In this document: positions 55,067 to 63,694 of the stretch, piece by piece | Layout of the letters: every line of letters begins with the position of its first letter | How positions within the stretch are numbered: the stretch's first letter is position 1 | From: Rummeliibacillus pycnus_B | GTDB lineage: Bacteria > Bacillota > Bacilli > Bacillales_A > Planococcaceae | NCBI RefSeq assembly: GCF_050459865.1 | Contig: NZ_JBCMNM010000077.1 | Location: forward strand, 62,001-126,000 | Direction of reading: 5' to 3' | DNA length: 64,000 nt | Translations under genes and position numbers: made by a program | Notes under the pieces: model-generated | The model's database searches: none | Seen by the model: the letters and a program-made list of their open reading frames with translations, nothing else | Told to the model about the DNA's origin: nothing

Positions 55067-56115
55067 TGTCTAAACGTACGACAAATATTCTTGTCCCTGT
55101 CATTTCGATCATCTTAGGCCTAATCGTAGGTGCAATTGTGATGCTTGTCAGTGGGTTTAGCCCAGTAGATGGTTATATCGCATTATGGAATGGGGTATTT
55201 GGTAATAGTTATAACATTGGTGAAACAATCCGCCAAATTACACCATATGTATTTGCTGGTTTAGCTGTAGCCTTTGCATTCCGTACTGGGTTATTTAACA
55301 TCGGTGTAGAAGGACAATTGATTGTAGGTTGGTTAGCAGCAGCGTATGTAGGTTATGCATTTGATCTACCTAAAATAATTCATCTTCCATTAGCATTATT
55401 AGCAGCAGCAGTTGCAGGAGGATTATGGGCGTTAATTCCAGGTTTACTAAAAGCTAAATTACAAGTGCATGAGGTTATTGTTACGATTATGATGAACTAT
55501 ATAGCACTTCATGTAGCAAATGCGGCAATTACGGCATTATCTGATGGTGGGGAAAAAACTGAAAAGATTCATGATTCTGCATCTCTTAGATCTCCATTCT
55601 TTGAATCTATCACAGATTATTCTAGATTGCATTGGGGATTTGTAATAGCAATAATAGCAGTAATCGTCATGTGGTTCTTATTAGAGAAAACGACACGTGG
55701 TTTCGAGCTAAAATCTGTTGGATTTAATCAACACGCATCGGATTATGCAGGTATGAATGTAAGTAAAAATATCGTTCTTGCTATGGTGATATCTGGTATC
55801 TTCGCTGGTCTTGGCGGAGCAATGGAAGCGCTAGGTACATTCGGTAATATTTCTAAGATGACAGCATTTACTGGTATCGGTTTTGATGGGATCGCAGTTG
55901 CCTTATTAGGTGCAAACCAACCATTTGGTGTATTACTAGGAGCAATACTCTTTGGGTCATTAAAAAATGGTGGACTAAATATGCCAAACGAAGCTGGAAT
56001 CCCAGTAGAAATCGTATCAATTGTAATTGCCTTGATTATTTTCTTTGTAGCATCAGGTTATATCATTCGAATAACACTTGAACGTTTAAGTAAGAAAAAA
56101 AAGGAGGAAAAATAA
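55066..56115 (+). CDS. nupP: Nucleoside ABC transporter permease (NupP-like)
   Basis: A 349-residue permease of the BPD_transp_2 type with about nine membrane helices, including IRQITPYVFAGLAVAFAFRTGLFNIG and NIGVEGQLIVGWLAA, and a central EAA-like loop GFELKSVGFNQHASDYAGMN. Start GTG 55066 overlaps the nupO stop by one base. Pairs with NupQ. Ends in a Lys/Glu-rich tail. Confidence 0.93.
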   Translation: MSKRTTNILVPVISIILGLIVGAIVMLVSGFSPVDGYIALWNGVFGNSYNIGETIRQITPYVFAGLAVAFAFRTGLFNIGVEGQLIVGWLAAAYVGYAFDLPKIIHLPLALLAAAVAGGLWALIPGLLKAKLQVHEVIVTIMMNYIALHVANAAITALSDGGEKTEKIHDSASLRSPFFESITDYSRLHWGFVIAIIAVIVMWFLLEKTTRGFELKSVGFNQHASDYAGMNVSKNIVLAMVISGIFAGLGGAMEALGTFGNISKMTAFTGIGFDGIAVALLGANQPFGVLLGAILFGSLKNGGLNMPNEAGIPVEIVSIVIALIIFFVASGYIIRITLERLSKKKKEEK

Positions 56116-56116
56116 C

Positions 56117-57076
56117 ATGAGTTTCTTAGAAGTGTTATATTTCATTGTTCCTTCTGCTATTTTCTATGCAGCACCATTAATAGTGACCGCAATTGGCGGT
56201 GTATTCACTGAAAGATCAGGTGTCGTTAACATTGGTCTTGAAGGTGTAATGATTATAGGGGCCTTCAGCAGTATTGTCTTCAACTTAACATTTGCAGATT
56301 CTCTCGGTGGATGGACACCTTGGGTAGGGTTACTTGTTGCGATGGTTGTAGGTACTTTGTTCTCACTAATTTTAGCAGTAGCGGCCGTATCATTCCGTGC
56401 TGACCAAACGGTTGCAGGGGTTGCACTTAATATGTTAGGCTTAGCGATTGCTGTATTCTCAGTTAAGATGTTATATGACAAAGGTCAAACGGATTCAATT
56501 GCAGAACGATTTTCTCGTTTTGATATTCCAGGATTAAAGGATATTCCGATTTTAGGGAAAATGTTCTTTACGGATGTTTATGGTACATCTATTTTAGCGA
56601 TTGCCGTTGCATTTATTGCTTGGCTTGTAATCTATAAAACACCATTTGGTTTACGTTTGCGTGCTGTGGGGGAACATCCAATGGCTGCAGATACAATGGG
56701 TGTTAATGTAACGAAAATGCGTTACATTGCAGTAATGATTTCAGGTGCACTTGGTGGTATCGGTGGTGCAATTTATGCACAAGCAATTGCAGGAAACTTC
56801 AGTCAAGGTACAATCAGTGGACAAGGTTTCATGGCTATTGCAGCTATGATATTTGGTAAATGGCATCCACTAGGAGCAATGGGTGCAGCTCTATTCTTTG
56901 GTTTTGCACAGTCTTTAAGTATTGCTGGAGCTTCAATTCCAGTAATCAAAGATGTACCTGATGTCATTTTGCTAATCTTACCTTATGTATTAACGATCTT
57001 AGCTTTAGCTGGATTTATCGGTAAAGCGAGAGCGCCGAAAGCATCTGGTACACCATATATAAAAGGTAAACGCTAA
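56117..57076 (+). CDS. nupQ: Nucleoside ABC transporter permease (NupQ-like)
   Basis: A 319-residue permease with about eight to nine membrane helices, motifs FTERSGVVNIGLEGVMIIGAF and LRLRAVGEHPMAADTMGVN, homologous in plan to the preceding permease. ATG 56117 after AAAGGAGG, one base after the nupP stop. A strong terminator ends the transporter operon. Confidence 0.94.
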   Translation: MSFLEVLYFIVPSAIFYAAPLIVTAIGGVFTERSGVVNIGLEGVMIIGAFSSIVFNLTFADSLGGWTPWVGLLVAMVVGTLFSLILAVAAVSFRADQTVAGVALNMLGLAIAVFSVKMLYDKGQTDSIAERFSRFDIPGLKDIPILGKMFFTDVYGTSILAIAVAFIAWLVIYKTPFGLRLRAVGEHPMAADTMGVNVTKMRYIAVMISGALGGIGGAIYAQAIAGNFSQGTISGQGFMAIAAMIFGKWHPLGAMGAALFFGFAQSLSIAGASIPVIKDVPDVILLILPYVLTILALAGFIGKARAPKASGTPYIKGKR

Positions 57077-57089
57077 TTGTGATTTAACC

Positions 57090-57121
57090 AAAAAAGACTG
57101 GGCATTAGCTCAGTCTTTTTT
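57090..57121 (+). terminator. Intrinsic terminator after nupQ
   Basis: AAAAAAGACTGGGC pairs with GCTCAGTCTTTTTT (one G-U), loop ATTA, T-tract of six. Could act in both directions. Confidence 0.9.
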
Positions 57122-57484
57122 GATTTTAAAGGTTCTAAAAAGTTGAGAAGTAAGGGTGCACGCCACGGCATGCCTGCTAAAAAACAAATTGTGTAAAAAA
57201 ACGCAGTGGGTTTAAGCGGTTTGTGTGCTGAGAGTGCTGGTGTATTAGCTAAACAAAATAACTGAATTTTATTTGGAAAACACATATGTACATAAGTTCT
57301 TTTCGTAATATGTTTTAGTTGAAAACGAAAGATAAAGTGGATATTAGAAAATTAAAATAGAGGTAATGTGTTTAGTGCAAAAGTCTAATTTGCAACCTAC
57401 TTTTACATTAGTTGCAATTTTATTCAATTGCCATGTATAGTTGGAGTAATGGTTTGTTATATTAAGTAGATAGGAGGGGTTTGA
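57122..57484 (+). other. 363-base non-coding gap before ymfF
   Basis: No convincing reading frame. The left part (57157-57180) has a GC-rich patch with GCACGCC and GGCATGCC; the right part has an inverted repeat TTGCAAC (57390-57396) / GTTGCAA (57411-57417) with a 14-base spacer and an extended -10, TG-T-TATATT (57455-57463), 22 bases before the ymfF start codon. The inverted repeat is about 50 bases upstream of the -10 and could be an operator. Confidence 0.4.
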
Positions 57485-58753
57485 ATGTTTAACACTATAG
57501 AAGTAGCAAAAGACGTTCATATTCATACAAGAGTAACCGATCAATTTAAAACAGTGAATTTTTCGCTGAAATTACGAAGACCTTTAGAGGAAAAGGAGGC
57601 TGCAGCAAGAACTGTTTTATCAAATGTATTGCAACATAGTAATGCCAAATTCCCATCTACTGCTAGTATGCGTATGTATCTAGATGATTTATACGGTACA
57701 GTATTATATTTAGATACAACTAAAAAAGGAAACGAACATACCGTTTTATTAAACGTTGAGACTGTTAATGATCATTATTTGAAACATGGTGATGTATTAG
57801 GGAAAGTTTTAGAATTAATGCATACCGTGATTTTTGAACCGAATTTTGAGAATAATGTTTTTAAAGAAAACATCGTTGCACGCGAAAAAGAAATGGTCAA
57901 AGAACGTATTCAATCGATTTTTGATGATAAATCACGCTATGCACAAAATCGTTTAACGAAAATCTTAGCGCCAAATCATCCAGCCTCCACTTCTGCAAAT
58001 GGGACGATACCAGCTGTTGAAGCTATCACACCACAAACTTTAACTGATACATATCAACGCATGCTTGCTGAAGATGTGATTGATATCTATGTAGTCGGTG
58101 ATATTGATGAAGCGAAAATGGTTGAAGATTTAAAAAGAGCATTCCCATTTGGAGACCGAAAATCAGTATTTGAAAACAGTGTTTTACCTAAAATTCAACC
58201 AACAGATTCCTATGTGAAAGAAACACAAGATATGAAACAAGGAAAACTGCACATTGGTTTTACTACACCTGTTTTCTTTAAAGATGCGGATTTTCCGAAA
58301 ATGCAGATCTTTAATGGTATTTTTGGTGGTTATGCTCATTCGAAATTATTCATGAATGTTCGTGAAAAAGAAAGTATGGCTTATTATTGCTCAAGTTCAT
58401 ACTCAGCACAATATGGTTTAGTGTATGTAATGTCTGGAATTGATGCTGAAAATGAAAAGAAAGCTACTCAATTAATTGATGATCAATTGACTGTTATGCA
58501 AAATGGTGAAATAACAGATTTGGAAATGACACAGACAAAAGCAATGCTTCAAAACCAATTAAAAGAAGCTTTGGATTCTGCACGAGGTCAGATTGAAATT
58601 TACGATCAATATAAAGATTTGGACGAAGATTTCAATGTGGAAGCATGGCAAGCAAAATGGCAAGCTGTGACAAAACAAGACGTTGTAGATATGGCTAAGC
58701 AATTGCATAAAGAAACCGTCTATTTCTTAAGTGGAATGGAGGACAAAAAATAA
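57485..58753 (+). CDS. ymfF: M16-like protein YmfF, EF-P 5-aminopentanol modification-associated
   Basis: A 422-residue M16-fold protein without the HxxEH zinc motif: at the equivalent N-terminal place it reads LSNVLQHSNAKFPST. It contains REKESMAYYCSSSYS, the typical M16 C-domain segment. It is therefore probably the non-catalytic partner of YmfH, which keeps the motif. YmfF and YmfH are annotated in Bacillus as associated with 5-aminopentanol modification of EF-P. ATAGGAGGGG precedes the ATG; one-base overlap with ymfH. Confidence 0.9.
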   Translation: MFNTIEVAKDVHIHTRVTDQFKTVNFSLKLRRPLEEKEAAARTVLSNVLQHSNAKFPSTASMRMYLDDLYGTVLYLDTTKKGNEHTVLLNVETVNDHYLKHGDVLGKVLELMHTVIFEPNFENNVFKENIVAREKEMVKERIQSIFDDKSRYAQNRLTKILAPNHPASTSANGTIPAVEAITPQTLTDTYQRMLAEDVIDIYVVGDIDEAKMVEDLKRAFPFGDRKSVFENSVLPKIQPTDSYVKETQDMKQGKLHIGFTTPVFFKDADFPKMQIFNGIFGGYAHSKLFMNVREKESMAYYCSSSYSAQYGLVYVMSGIDAENEKKATQLIDDQLTVMQNGEITDLEMTQTKAMLQNQLKEALDSARGQIEIYDQYKDLDEDFNVEAWQAKWQAVTKQDVVDMAKQLHKETVYFLSGMEDKK

Positions 58754-60084
58754 TGGAAACAATTCGTTTTGATCAATTAGATGAAACACTTTATTATGAA
58801 AAGCTAGAGAATGGATTAGATGTCTATATTTTACCGAAAAAGGGCTTTTCTAAAACATTTGTAACGTTTACGACAAAATATGGTTCAGTTGACCGTTCTT
58901 TTGTGCCACTTGGTGAACAAGAGGCAATTACAGTACCAGATGGAATTGCCCATTTTTTAGAACATAAAATGTTCGAAAAAGAAGATGGAGATGTGTTCCA
59001 AAAATTTAGTGAGTATGGTGCATCTGCTAATGCTTTCACTTCATTTACAAGAACAGCGTATTTATTTTCTGCAACGAATCATCTTTATGAAAGTACAGAA
59101 ACTTTACTAAACTTTGTACAGGAACCATATTTCACTGAAAAAACAGTGAATAAGGAAAAGGGGATTATTGGTCAAGAAATTACAATGTATGATGACCAAC
59201 CCGATTGGCGTCTTTACTTTGGTACGATTGAAAATATGTTTAAAGAACATCCTGTGAAAATTGATATTGCAGGTACTATAGAATCGATTGACCAAATTAC
59301 AGCGGATCATTTATACACATGCTATCACACGTTCTATCATCCATCTAATATGCTTTTATTTGCAATTGGAGCATTAGAACCAGAGGAAATGATGGCAGCC
59401 ATTCGCGAAAACCAAGCGAAAAAAGAATTTGCAGAACCTACTCCGATTAAACGTATTGAAGTAAATGAACAAAGTGGAGTAGCTATCCCTGAACGCTCAT
59501 TACGTATGGATGTTTCAAAATCCAAGGTGTCCGTAGGTCTTAAAGCAAAAGAGACTAACTTATCAGGCCGTGATATGTTGAAGCATGAACTTGCGATTAG
59601 TTTAACACTAGATATTTTATTTGGTCGTTCTTCTGATTTCTATACAAAAGTATATGAAGAAGGGTTAATTGATGAGTCCTACTCATATGATTTTTCTTTA
59701 GAACATGGTTTTGGATTCGCCATGATCGGCTCTGATACGCATCAACCTGATAAATTAATTGAAGCGATTAAAGAACAATTGAAAAAAACAGAGGAAAAAT
59801 GGCCATTTGGTCAAGACGAATTAGAACGAGTAAAACGTCGCAGAATTGGTTTTAACTTAAGAGCTCTTAATTCAATTGAATTTATAGCAAATCAATTTAC
59901 ACGTTATAAGTTCAATGATATGAATTTATTTGATTCCGTATCGGCTATTGAAGAGTTGACTGTAGAAGATGTTCAACTAGCTTTTAAATCTTTACAAGGT
60001 GAATCTCAACAAACTGTCTTTAAAATTTTACCTTTAGAGGTCAATGCTGAATCAGATACAGCAAAAGAAGGTCAAAATTCATAA
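58753..60084 (+). CDS. ymfH: M16-family zinc protease YmfH, EF-P 5-aminopentanol modification-associated
   Basis: A 443-residue M16 protein with the intact inverted zinc motif H67-F-L-E70-H71 and a downstream Glu region in VNKEKGIIGQEITMYDD. Its N-terminal domain resembles processing peptidases. With YmfF it probably forms an active/inactive M16B heterodimer, the arrangement of mitochondrial processing peptidase and the PqqF-like pairs. Overlaps ymfF and ymfI by one base each, so the three genes are coupled. Confidence 0.92.
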   Translation: METIRFDQLDETLYYEKLENGLDVYILPKKGFSKTFVTFTTKYGSVDRSFVPLGEQEAITVPDGIAHFLEHKMFEKEDGDVFQKFSEYGASANAFTSFTRTAYLFSATNHLYESTETLLNFVQEPYFTEKTVNKEKGIIGQEITMYDDQPDWRLYFGTIENMFKEHPVKIDIAGTIESIDQITADHLYTCYHTFYHPSNMLLFAIGALEPEEMMAAIRENQAKKEFAEPTPIKRIEVNEQSGVAIPERSLRMDVSKSKVSVGLKAKETNLSGRDMLKHELAISLTLDILFGRSSDFYTKVYEEGLIDESYSYDFSLEHGFGFAMIGSDTHQPDKLIEAIKEQLKKTEEKWPFGQDELERVKRRRIGFNLRALNSIEFIANQFTRYKFNDMNLFDSVSAIEELTVEDVQLAFKSLQGESQQTVFKILPLEVNAESDTAKEGQNS

Positions 60085-60812
60085 TGAAAAAATTTGCTTT
60101 AGTATTAGGCGCTTCCGGTTCAATCGGAAGTGCCATTTGCCGTGAACTAGCAGACCACGGTTGGTCTTTATATATGCAATACAATCATCACGTGGATACG
60201 GTACAAGTTTTGAGTGATGAATTAATCAGAACATACCCAGACCAAGAATTCATGACGATACATGCGGATTTAACAGATGAATTTGCAGCAACAACCATTG
60301 CTCAATCTGTATTTTCATTAAAAGCAATTGTTGTTGCTAGTGGTCAAGCACTATATAAGCTTGTTGAAGATACTACTGTTGAAGAGATGAATGCTCTATG
60401 GAAAGTACATGTCCAAACCCCTATTCAGTTGATTGGCTTACTTTCTTCAAAATTACGTCAACATCAAGTAAGCTATATTACAATGATTGGTTCAATTTGG
60501 GGAGAAGCTGGTGGAGCTGGAGAAACACTGTATTCCACTGTTAAAGGTGCAATTCATGCATTTGTAAAAGCATATGCCCAAGAAGTTTCATATAATGGTA
60601 TACGTGTCAATGCGGTAGCGCCTGGTTTAATTGATACGAAGATGAATGGTCATCTAAATGATGAAGAAATGTCTTCACTGTTATTAGATATTCCGTTAGA
60701 ACGTGCTGGAAAACCTGAAGAAGTAGCCTATTTAGTAGCGTTTTTGCAATCTGGAAAAGCAGATTATATAACAGGACAAATTATGAGAATTAATGGTGGC
60801 TGGTACATATAA
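60084..60812 (+). CDS. ymfI: EF-P 5-aminopentanone reductase YmfI
   Basis: A 242-residue short-chain dehydrogenase. Cofactor motif LGASGSIGSA, catalytic Ser in MIGSIWGE and Tyr/Lys in LYSTVKGA, and C-terminal YITGQIMRINGG. Often annotated as 3-oxoacyl-ACP reductase, but the B. subtilis gene at this position reduces 5-aminopentanone on EF-P Lys32 to 5-aminopentanol and is needed for normal swarming. No acyl-carrier or fab genes are nearby. The efp gene is not in the window. Confidence 0.9.
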   Translation: MKKFALVLGASGSIGSAICRELADHGWSLYMQYNHHVDTVQVLSDELIRTYPDQEFMTIHADLTDEFAATTIAQSVFSLKAIVVASGQALYKLVEDTTVEEMNALWKVHVQTPIQLIGLLSSKLRQHQVSYITMIGSIWGEAGGAGETLYSTVKGAIHAFVKAYAQEVSYNGIRVNAVAPGLIDTKMNGHLNDEEMSSLLLDIPLERAGKPEEVAYLVAFLQSGKADYITGQIMRINGGWYI

Positions 60813-60854
60813 TTATGATCTTTACACATACTTGATATGTGAAGGAGGGGTTAT

Positions 60855-61112
60855 ATGCCTATCATTGAAAATTGGCAAAAATGGACAAGCTTTTTAGGGC
60901 AAAATGTTGCACAGGCCGAGCATGCTGGTATGCCTAATAAAATAATTCAACAAGCAGCGTTACAAATCGGTGAGTATTTAGCTAAAAATGTTGATCCTAA
61001 AAATGAACAAGAACGCGTACTCTCTGATTTGTGGGGCGTTGCATCCGAAAATGAAAAAGAAGCATTAGCGAATTGCGTTCTTAAACTAGTGCAAAGTAAG
61101 AATCTACAGTAG
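60855..61112 (+). CDS. ymfJ: DUF3243 family protein YmfJ
   Basis: An 85-residue mostly helical DUF3243 protein: NWQKWTSFLGQNVAQAE, AALQIGEYLAKNVDPKNEQE and LSDLWGVASENEKEALA are typical. No membrane segment, no catalytic motif. GAAGGAGGGG precedes the ATG, and a small hairpin (CACATA/TATGTG) lies just before it. Function unknown; the position between ymfI and ymfK is conserved in Bacillus. Confidence 0.88.
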   Translation: MPIIENWQKWTSFLGQNVAQAEHAGMPNKIIQQAALQIGEYLAKNVDPKNEQERVLSDLWGVASENEKEALANCVLKLVQSKNLQ

Positions 61113-61171
61113 TTGTTTTTTCTGTGTCGATTAACCGCAGAAGAGGCTATTACAGTACTTATGAAGTACGT

Positions 61172-61227
61172 GGGGTTGCCTTTATAGTGTTTTTTTACAC
61201 TTTTAAGGCAACCCCTTCGTTTTTTTC
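61172..61227 (+). terminator. Intrinsic terminator after ymfJ
   Basis: An 11-bp stem GGGGTTGCCTT / AAGGCAACCCC with an inner GTGT/ACAC stem around six Ts, followed by a T-tract after TTCG. Confidence 0.85.
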
Positions 61228-61282
61228 TTTTCATATGTACAAAAATCGGCTATTATGGAACATAGAAATGTCTTAAGCGTCT

Positions 61283-61288
61283 TATAAT
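61283..61288 (+). promoter_or_regulatory. -10 box of a probable ymfK promoter
   Basis: A perfect TATAAT at 61283-61288, after the ymfJ terminator. No good -35 at the right spacing. The expected start (near 61295) is very close to the ymfK RBS (61289-61296), so the transcript would have a minimal leader or this box is chance. Confidence 0.3.
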
Positions 61289-61305
61289 AGAAGGGATCGT
61301 TGTAT

Positions 61306-62106
61306 GTGAAAGAATGGTATTTTGAATATGAAATACAAGTCAATCGCCCCGGATTATTAGGTGATATTGCGTCATTATTAGGTATGCTTAGAGTTAATAT
61401 CGTAACGATAAATGGTGTCGATCAAGTACGAAGAGGTATGCTATTACGTGCTGAAAACGAAGAACAAATTGAACGATTTAGAAATATTGTTTCGACAATG
61501 GAAATGATAAAAGTTACGAAATTTCGACAACCTACCACTCGAGATCGTTTAGCCATTCGACATGGTCGTTATATTCAACGAGAGGCGGATGAGAAGAAAA
61601 CGTTTCGTTTTGTTCGTGATGAACTAGGTATACTTGTAGATTTTATGGCTGAAATTTTCAAAAAAGAAGGTCGTAAGTTAATAGGAATACGCGGTATGCC
61701 TCGCGTTGGAAAGACTGAGTCAATCGTCGCCGCTAGTGTTTGTGCAAACAAACGTTGGTTATTTCTATCATCTACAATGATAAAACAAACAATACGCAAT
61801 CGATTACTTGGTGATGAATTTAACAGTAATAATGTGTTCATCCTTGATGGAATTGTTACTAGACGTTCTTCTGATGAACGACATCAACAATTAGTTCGGG
61901 AAATTATGCAATTACCGACAATTATCGTAATCGAACATCCTGATATGTTCGTGCAACATTCTGAATATACAATTGAAGACTTTGATTATATTATCGAATT
62001 AAGACATCATCCAGATGAAGAAATTACATACGAAGTGCTAGAGCGTAATAATAGCTTTTTACAAGATTCGGATGGTTTCGGTGGTTTTGGAGGATTTAAT
62101 TTTTAA
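61306..62106 (+). CDS. ymfK: DUF3388 family P-loop protein YmfK
   Basis: A 266-residue protein. The N-terminal part (EYEIQVNRPGLLGDIASLLGML, residues about 6-27) looks like an ACT-type regulatory domain, and a P-loop follows, GMPRVGKTES with K136. A later hydrophobic strand TIIVIEHPDMF could be Walker B-like. The C-terminus is FGGFGGFNF. Substrate and activity are not known. GTG 61306 is preferred over TTG 61300 because of the spacing from AGAAGGGA. It lies between a terminator and ymfM. Confidence 0.85.
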   Translation: MKEWYFEYEIQVNRPGLLGDIASLLGMLRVNIVTINGVDQVRRGMLLRAENEEQIERFRNIVSTMEMIKVTKFRQPTTRDRLAIRHGRYIQREADEKKTFRFVRDELGILVDFMAEIFKKEGRKLIGIRGMPRVGKTESIVAASVCANKRWLFLSSTMIKQTIRNRLLGDEFNSNNVFILDGIVTRRSSDERHQQLVREIMQLPTIIVIEHPDMFVQHSEYTIEDFDYIIELRHHPDEEITYEVLERNNSFLQDSDGFGGFGGFNF

Positions 62107-62123
62107 CAGGAAGGTGTATACAA

Positions 62124-63050
62124 TTGACAGAATTAGGAGCTCGTTTAAAGGAAGCGAGAGTGTCAAAAGGGTTTAGTCTGGATGATTTACAGGAAATTAC
62201 AAAAATTCAAAAGCGTTATCTTTCTGCGATTGAAGAAGGCAATTACAGTATTATGCCTGGAACATTTTATGTACGAGCATTTATTAAGCAATATGCAGAT
62301 GCAGTTGGTTTAGATACTAATGAATTGTTAGAAACCTACAAAGGAGATATTCCTGCCAACAAAACTGTAGAAAATGTAACAGCAACGGCGAACATCCAAC
62401 AACCTCAACAACGACGTAGTCTGACGAAAAAGGCGGCTAAAAGTAGTTCAGATTGGATGCCAAAAATAATTGTTGCCTTATTTATCATCATTATTATTGC
62501 GGCTATTTGGTTCTTAAAACAACATAACTCTAGTAACGATGTAGTGGATGAACCGAAGCAACAACAAGACGTTAAGGTTGAATCAACTGATGTTCAATCA
62601 AATAGTAATAAGGATAAAGAAGTAAAAGGAAATTCTGCTACTGATACACAAGCAAAACAGGATCAAGCAGCAAAAGATCAAGCGAATGAAACAAAACAAA
62701 AAATCTCAAAAGGTATTTTAGAAAGTGATAGTGTTACAACTACTTATACTTTAACAAATGCGAAAGACTTTAAAATTAAAGTAAAACTAACAGGTAGTAC
62801 TTGGGTTGGTATTCAAGATGAGAATGGTACTGAAATCTCAAATGAAGCAACGACATACAATCCACAACAAATGTATAATAATGGCGATGAAATTGATGTT
62901 GATGCTACAGGCAAAAAAAGCGTCCGTGTTCGACTTGGAGCCTCTGCAAATGGTACAGTATATGTAAACGATGAGAAGATTAAATTTGCAGCAACTCCTG
63001 CAGAACGTTATACTCAAAATATCGTTATTAAATTCGAGGAAGCAAAGTAG
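62124..63050 (+). CDS. ymfM: RodZ-like cytoskeletal membrane protein YmfM
   Basis: A 308-residue RodZ-family protein: N-terminal helix-turn-helix LGARLKEARVSKGFSLDDLQEITKIQKRYLSAIEEGNY over about residues 4-41 with the Phe/Tyr contact region for MreB, one membrane helix (about 112-130), a low-complexity Gln/Lys/Asp linker, and an extracellular beta-rich domain. It links MreB to wall synthesis. Starts at TTG 62124 after AGGAAGGTG. Same position as in B. subtilis, before pgsA. Confidence 0.9.
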   Translation: MTELGARLKEARVSKGFSLDDLQEITKIQKRYLSAIEEGNYSIMPGTFYVRAFIKQYADAVGLDTNELLETYKGDIPANKTVENVTATANIQQPQQRRSLTKKAAKSSSDWMPKIIVALFIIIIIAAIWFLKQHNSSNDVVDEPKQQQDVKVESTDVQSNSNKDKEVKGNSATDTQAKQDQAAKDQANETKQKISKGILESDSVTTTYTLTNAKDFKIKVKLTGSTWVGIQDENGTEISNEATTYNPQQMYNNGDEIDVDATGKKSVRVRLGASANGTVYVNDEKIKFAATPAERYTQNIVIKFEEAK

Positions 63051-63074
63051 TCATCTTTCAAAAGATGACTTTTT
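63049..63074 (+). terminator. Terminator overlapping the ymfM stop codon
   Basis: AGTCATCTTT (63049-63058) pairs with AAAGATGACT (63061-63070), then T-tract. Only two bases separate the arms, so the real loop is larger. The stop codon lies in the first arm. Confidence 0.75.
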
Positions 63075-63098
63075 CCTTTGCTAAGAAAGGTGAAAGAA

Positions 63099-63677
63099 AT
63101 GAATATTCCTAATAGAATCACAGTCTCTCGAATTTGTCTAATTCCTATTTTTGTTCTTTTCATGGTATTAGATTTTGGCTGGGGAGATATGTCCATATTG
63201 GGCGTTACATTACCAGTTGAACATTTTGTTGGGGCTTTGATTTTTATTATTGCATCTATAACAGACTGGATTGATGGTCACTATGCACGTAAATACAATT
63301 TAGTGACAAATTTAGGGAAGTTTTTAGATCCATTAGCAGATAAATTACTTGTATCTTCTGCATTTATTTTATTAGTTGAATTGGGTTATGCACCTGCTTG
63401 GGTTGTTATTATTATTATTAGCCGTGAGTTTGCAGTAACAGGCTTACGATTAATTTGTGCAGAACAAGGTGAGGTTGTAGCGGCTAACCAACTTGGAAAA
63501 ATCAAAACATGGGCACAAATCGTGGCGATTGCCTCATTATTACTTCACAACATTTTCTTTGAAATGTGGGGTATTCCATTTGGTACAATCATGCTTTATA
63601 TAGCATTAATTTTCACAATTTGGTCAGGAATAGATTACTTCTGGTTAAACCGTAAAATATTATTAGAATCAAAATAA
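63099..63677 (+). CDS. pgsA: CDP-diacylglycerol-glycerol-3-phosphate 3-phosphatidyltransferase
   Basis: A 192-residue membrane enzyme with about five to six helices. The CDP-alcohol phosphatidyltransferase motif D-G-x2-A-R-x8-G-x3-D-x3-D is intact in DGHYARKYNLVTNLGKFLDPL plus ADK. It makes phosphatidylglycerol phosphate from the CdsA product. AGAAAGGTG serves ATG 63099; the in-frame ATG at 63078 lies before this RBS. Confidence 0.96.
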   Translation: MNIPNRITVSRICLIPIFVLFMVLDFGWGDMSILGVTLPVEHFVGALIFIIASITDWIDGHYARKYNLVTNLGKFLDPLADKLLVSSAFILLVELGYAPAWVVIIIISREFAVTGLRLICAEQGEVVAANQLGKIKTWAQIVAIASLLLHNIFFEMWGIPFGTIMLYIALIFTIWSGIDYFWLNRKILLESK

Positions 63678-63694
63678 TAGAATGTAGTAAGTTT

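Noticed and set aside
60084..60812. 3-oxoacyl-ACP reductase (FabG) as the function of the SDR gene
   Set aside because: The position after ymfF-ymfH and the lack of fatty-acid genes nearby match YmfI, the EF-P aminopentanone reductase, rather than FabG.
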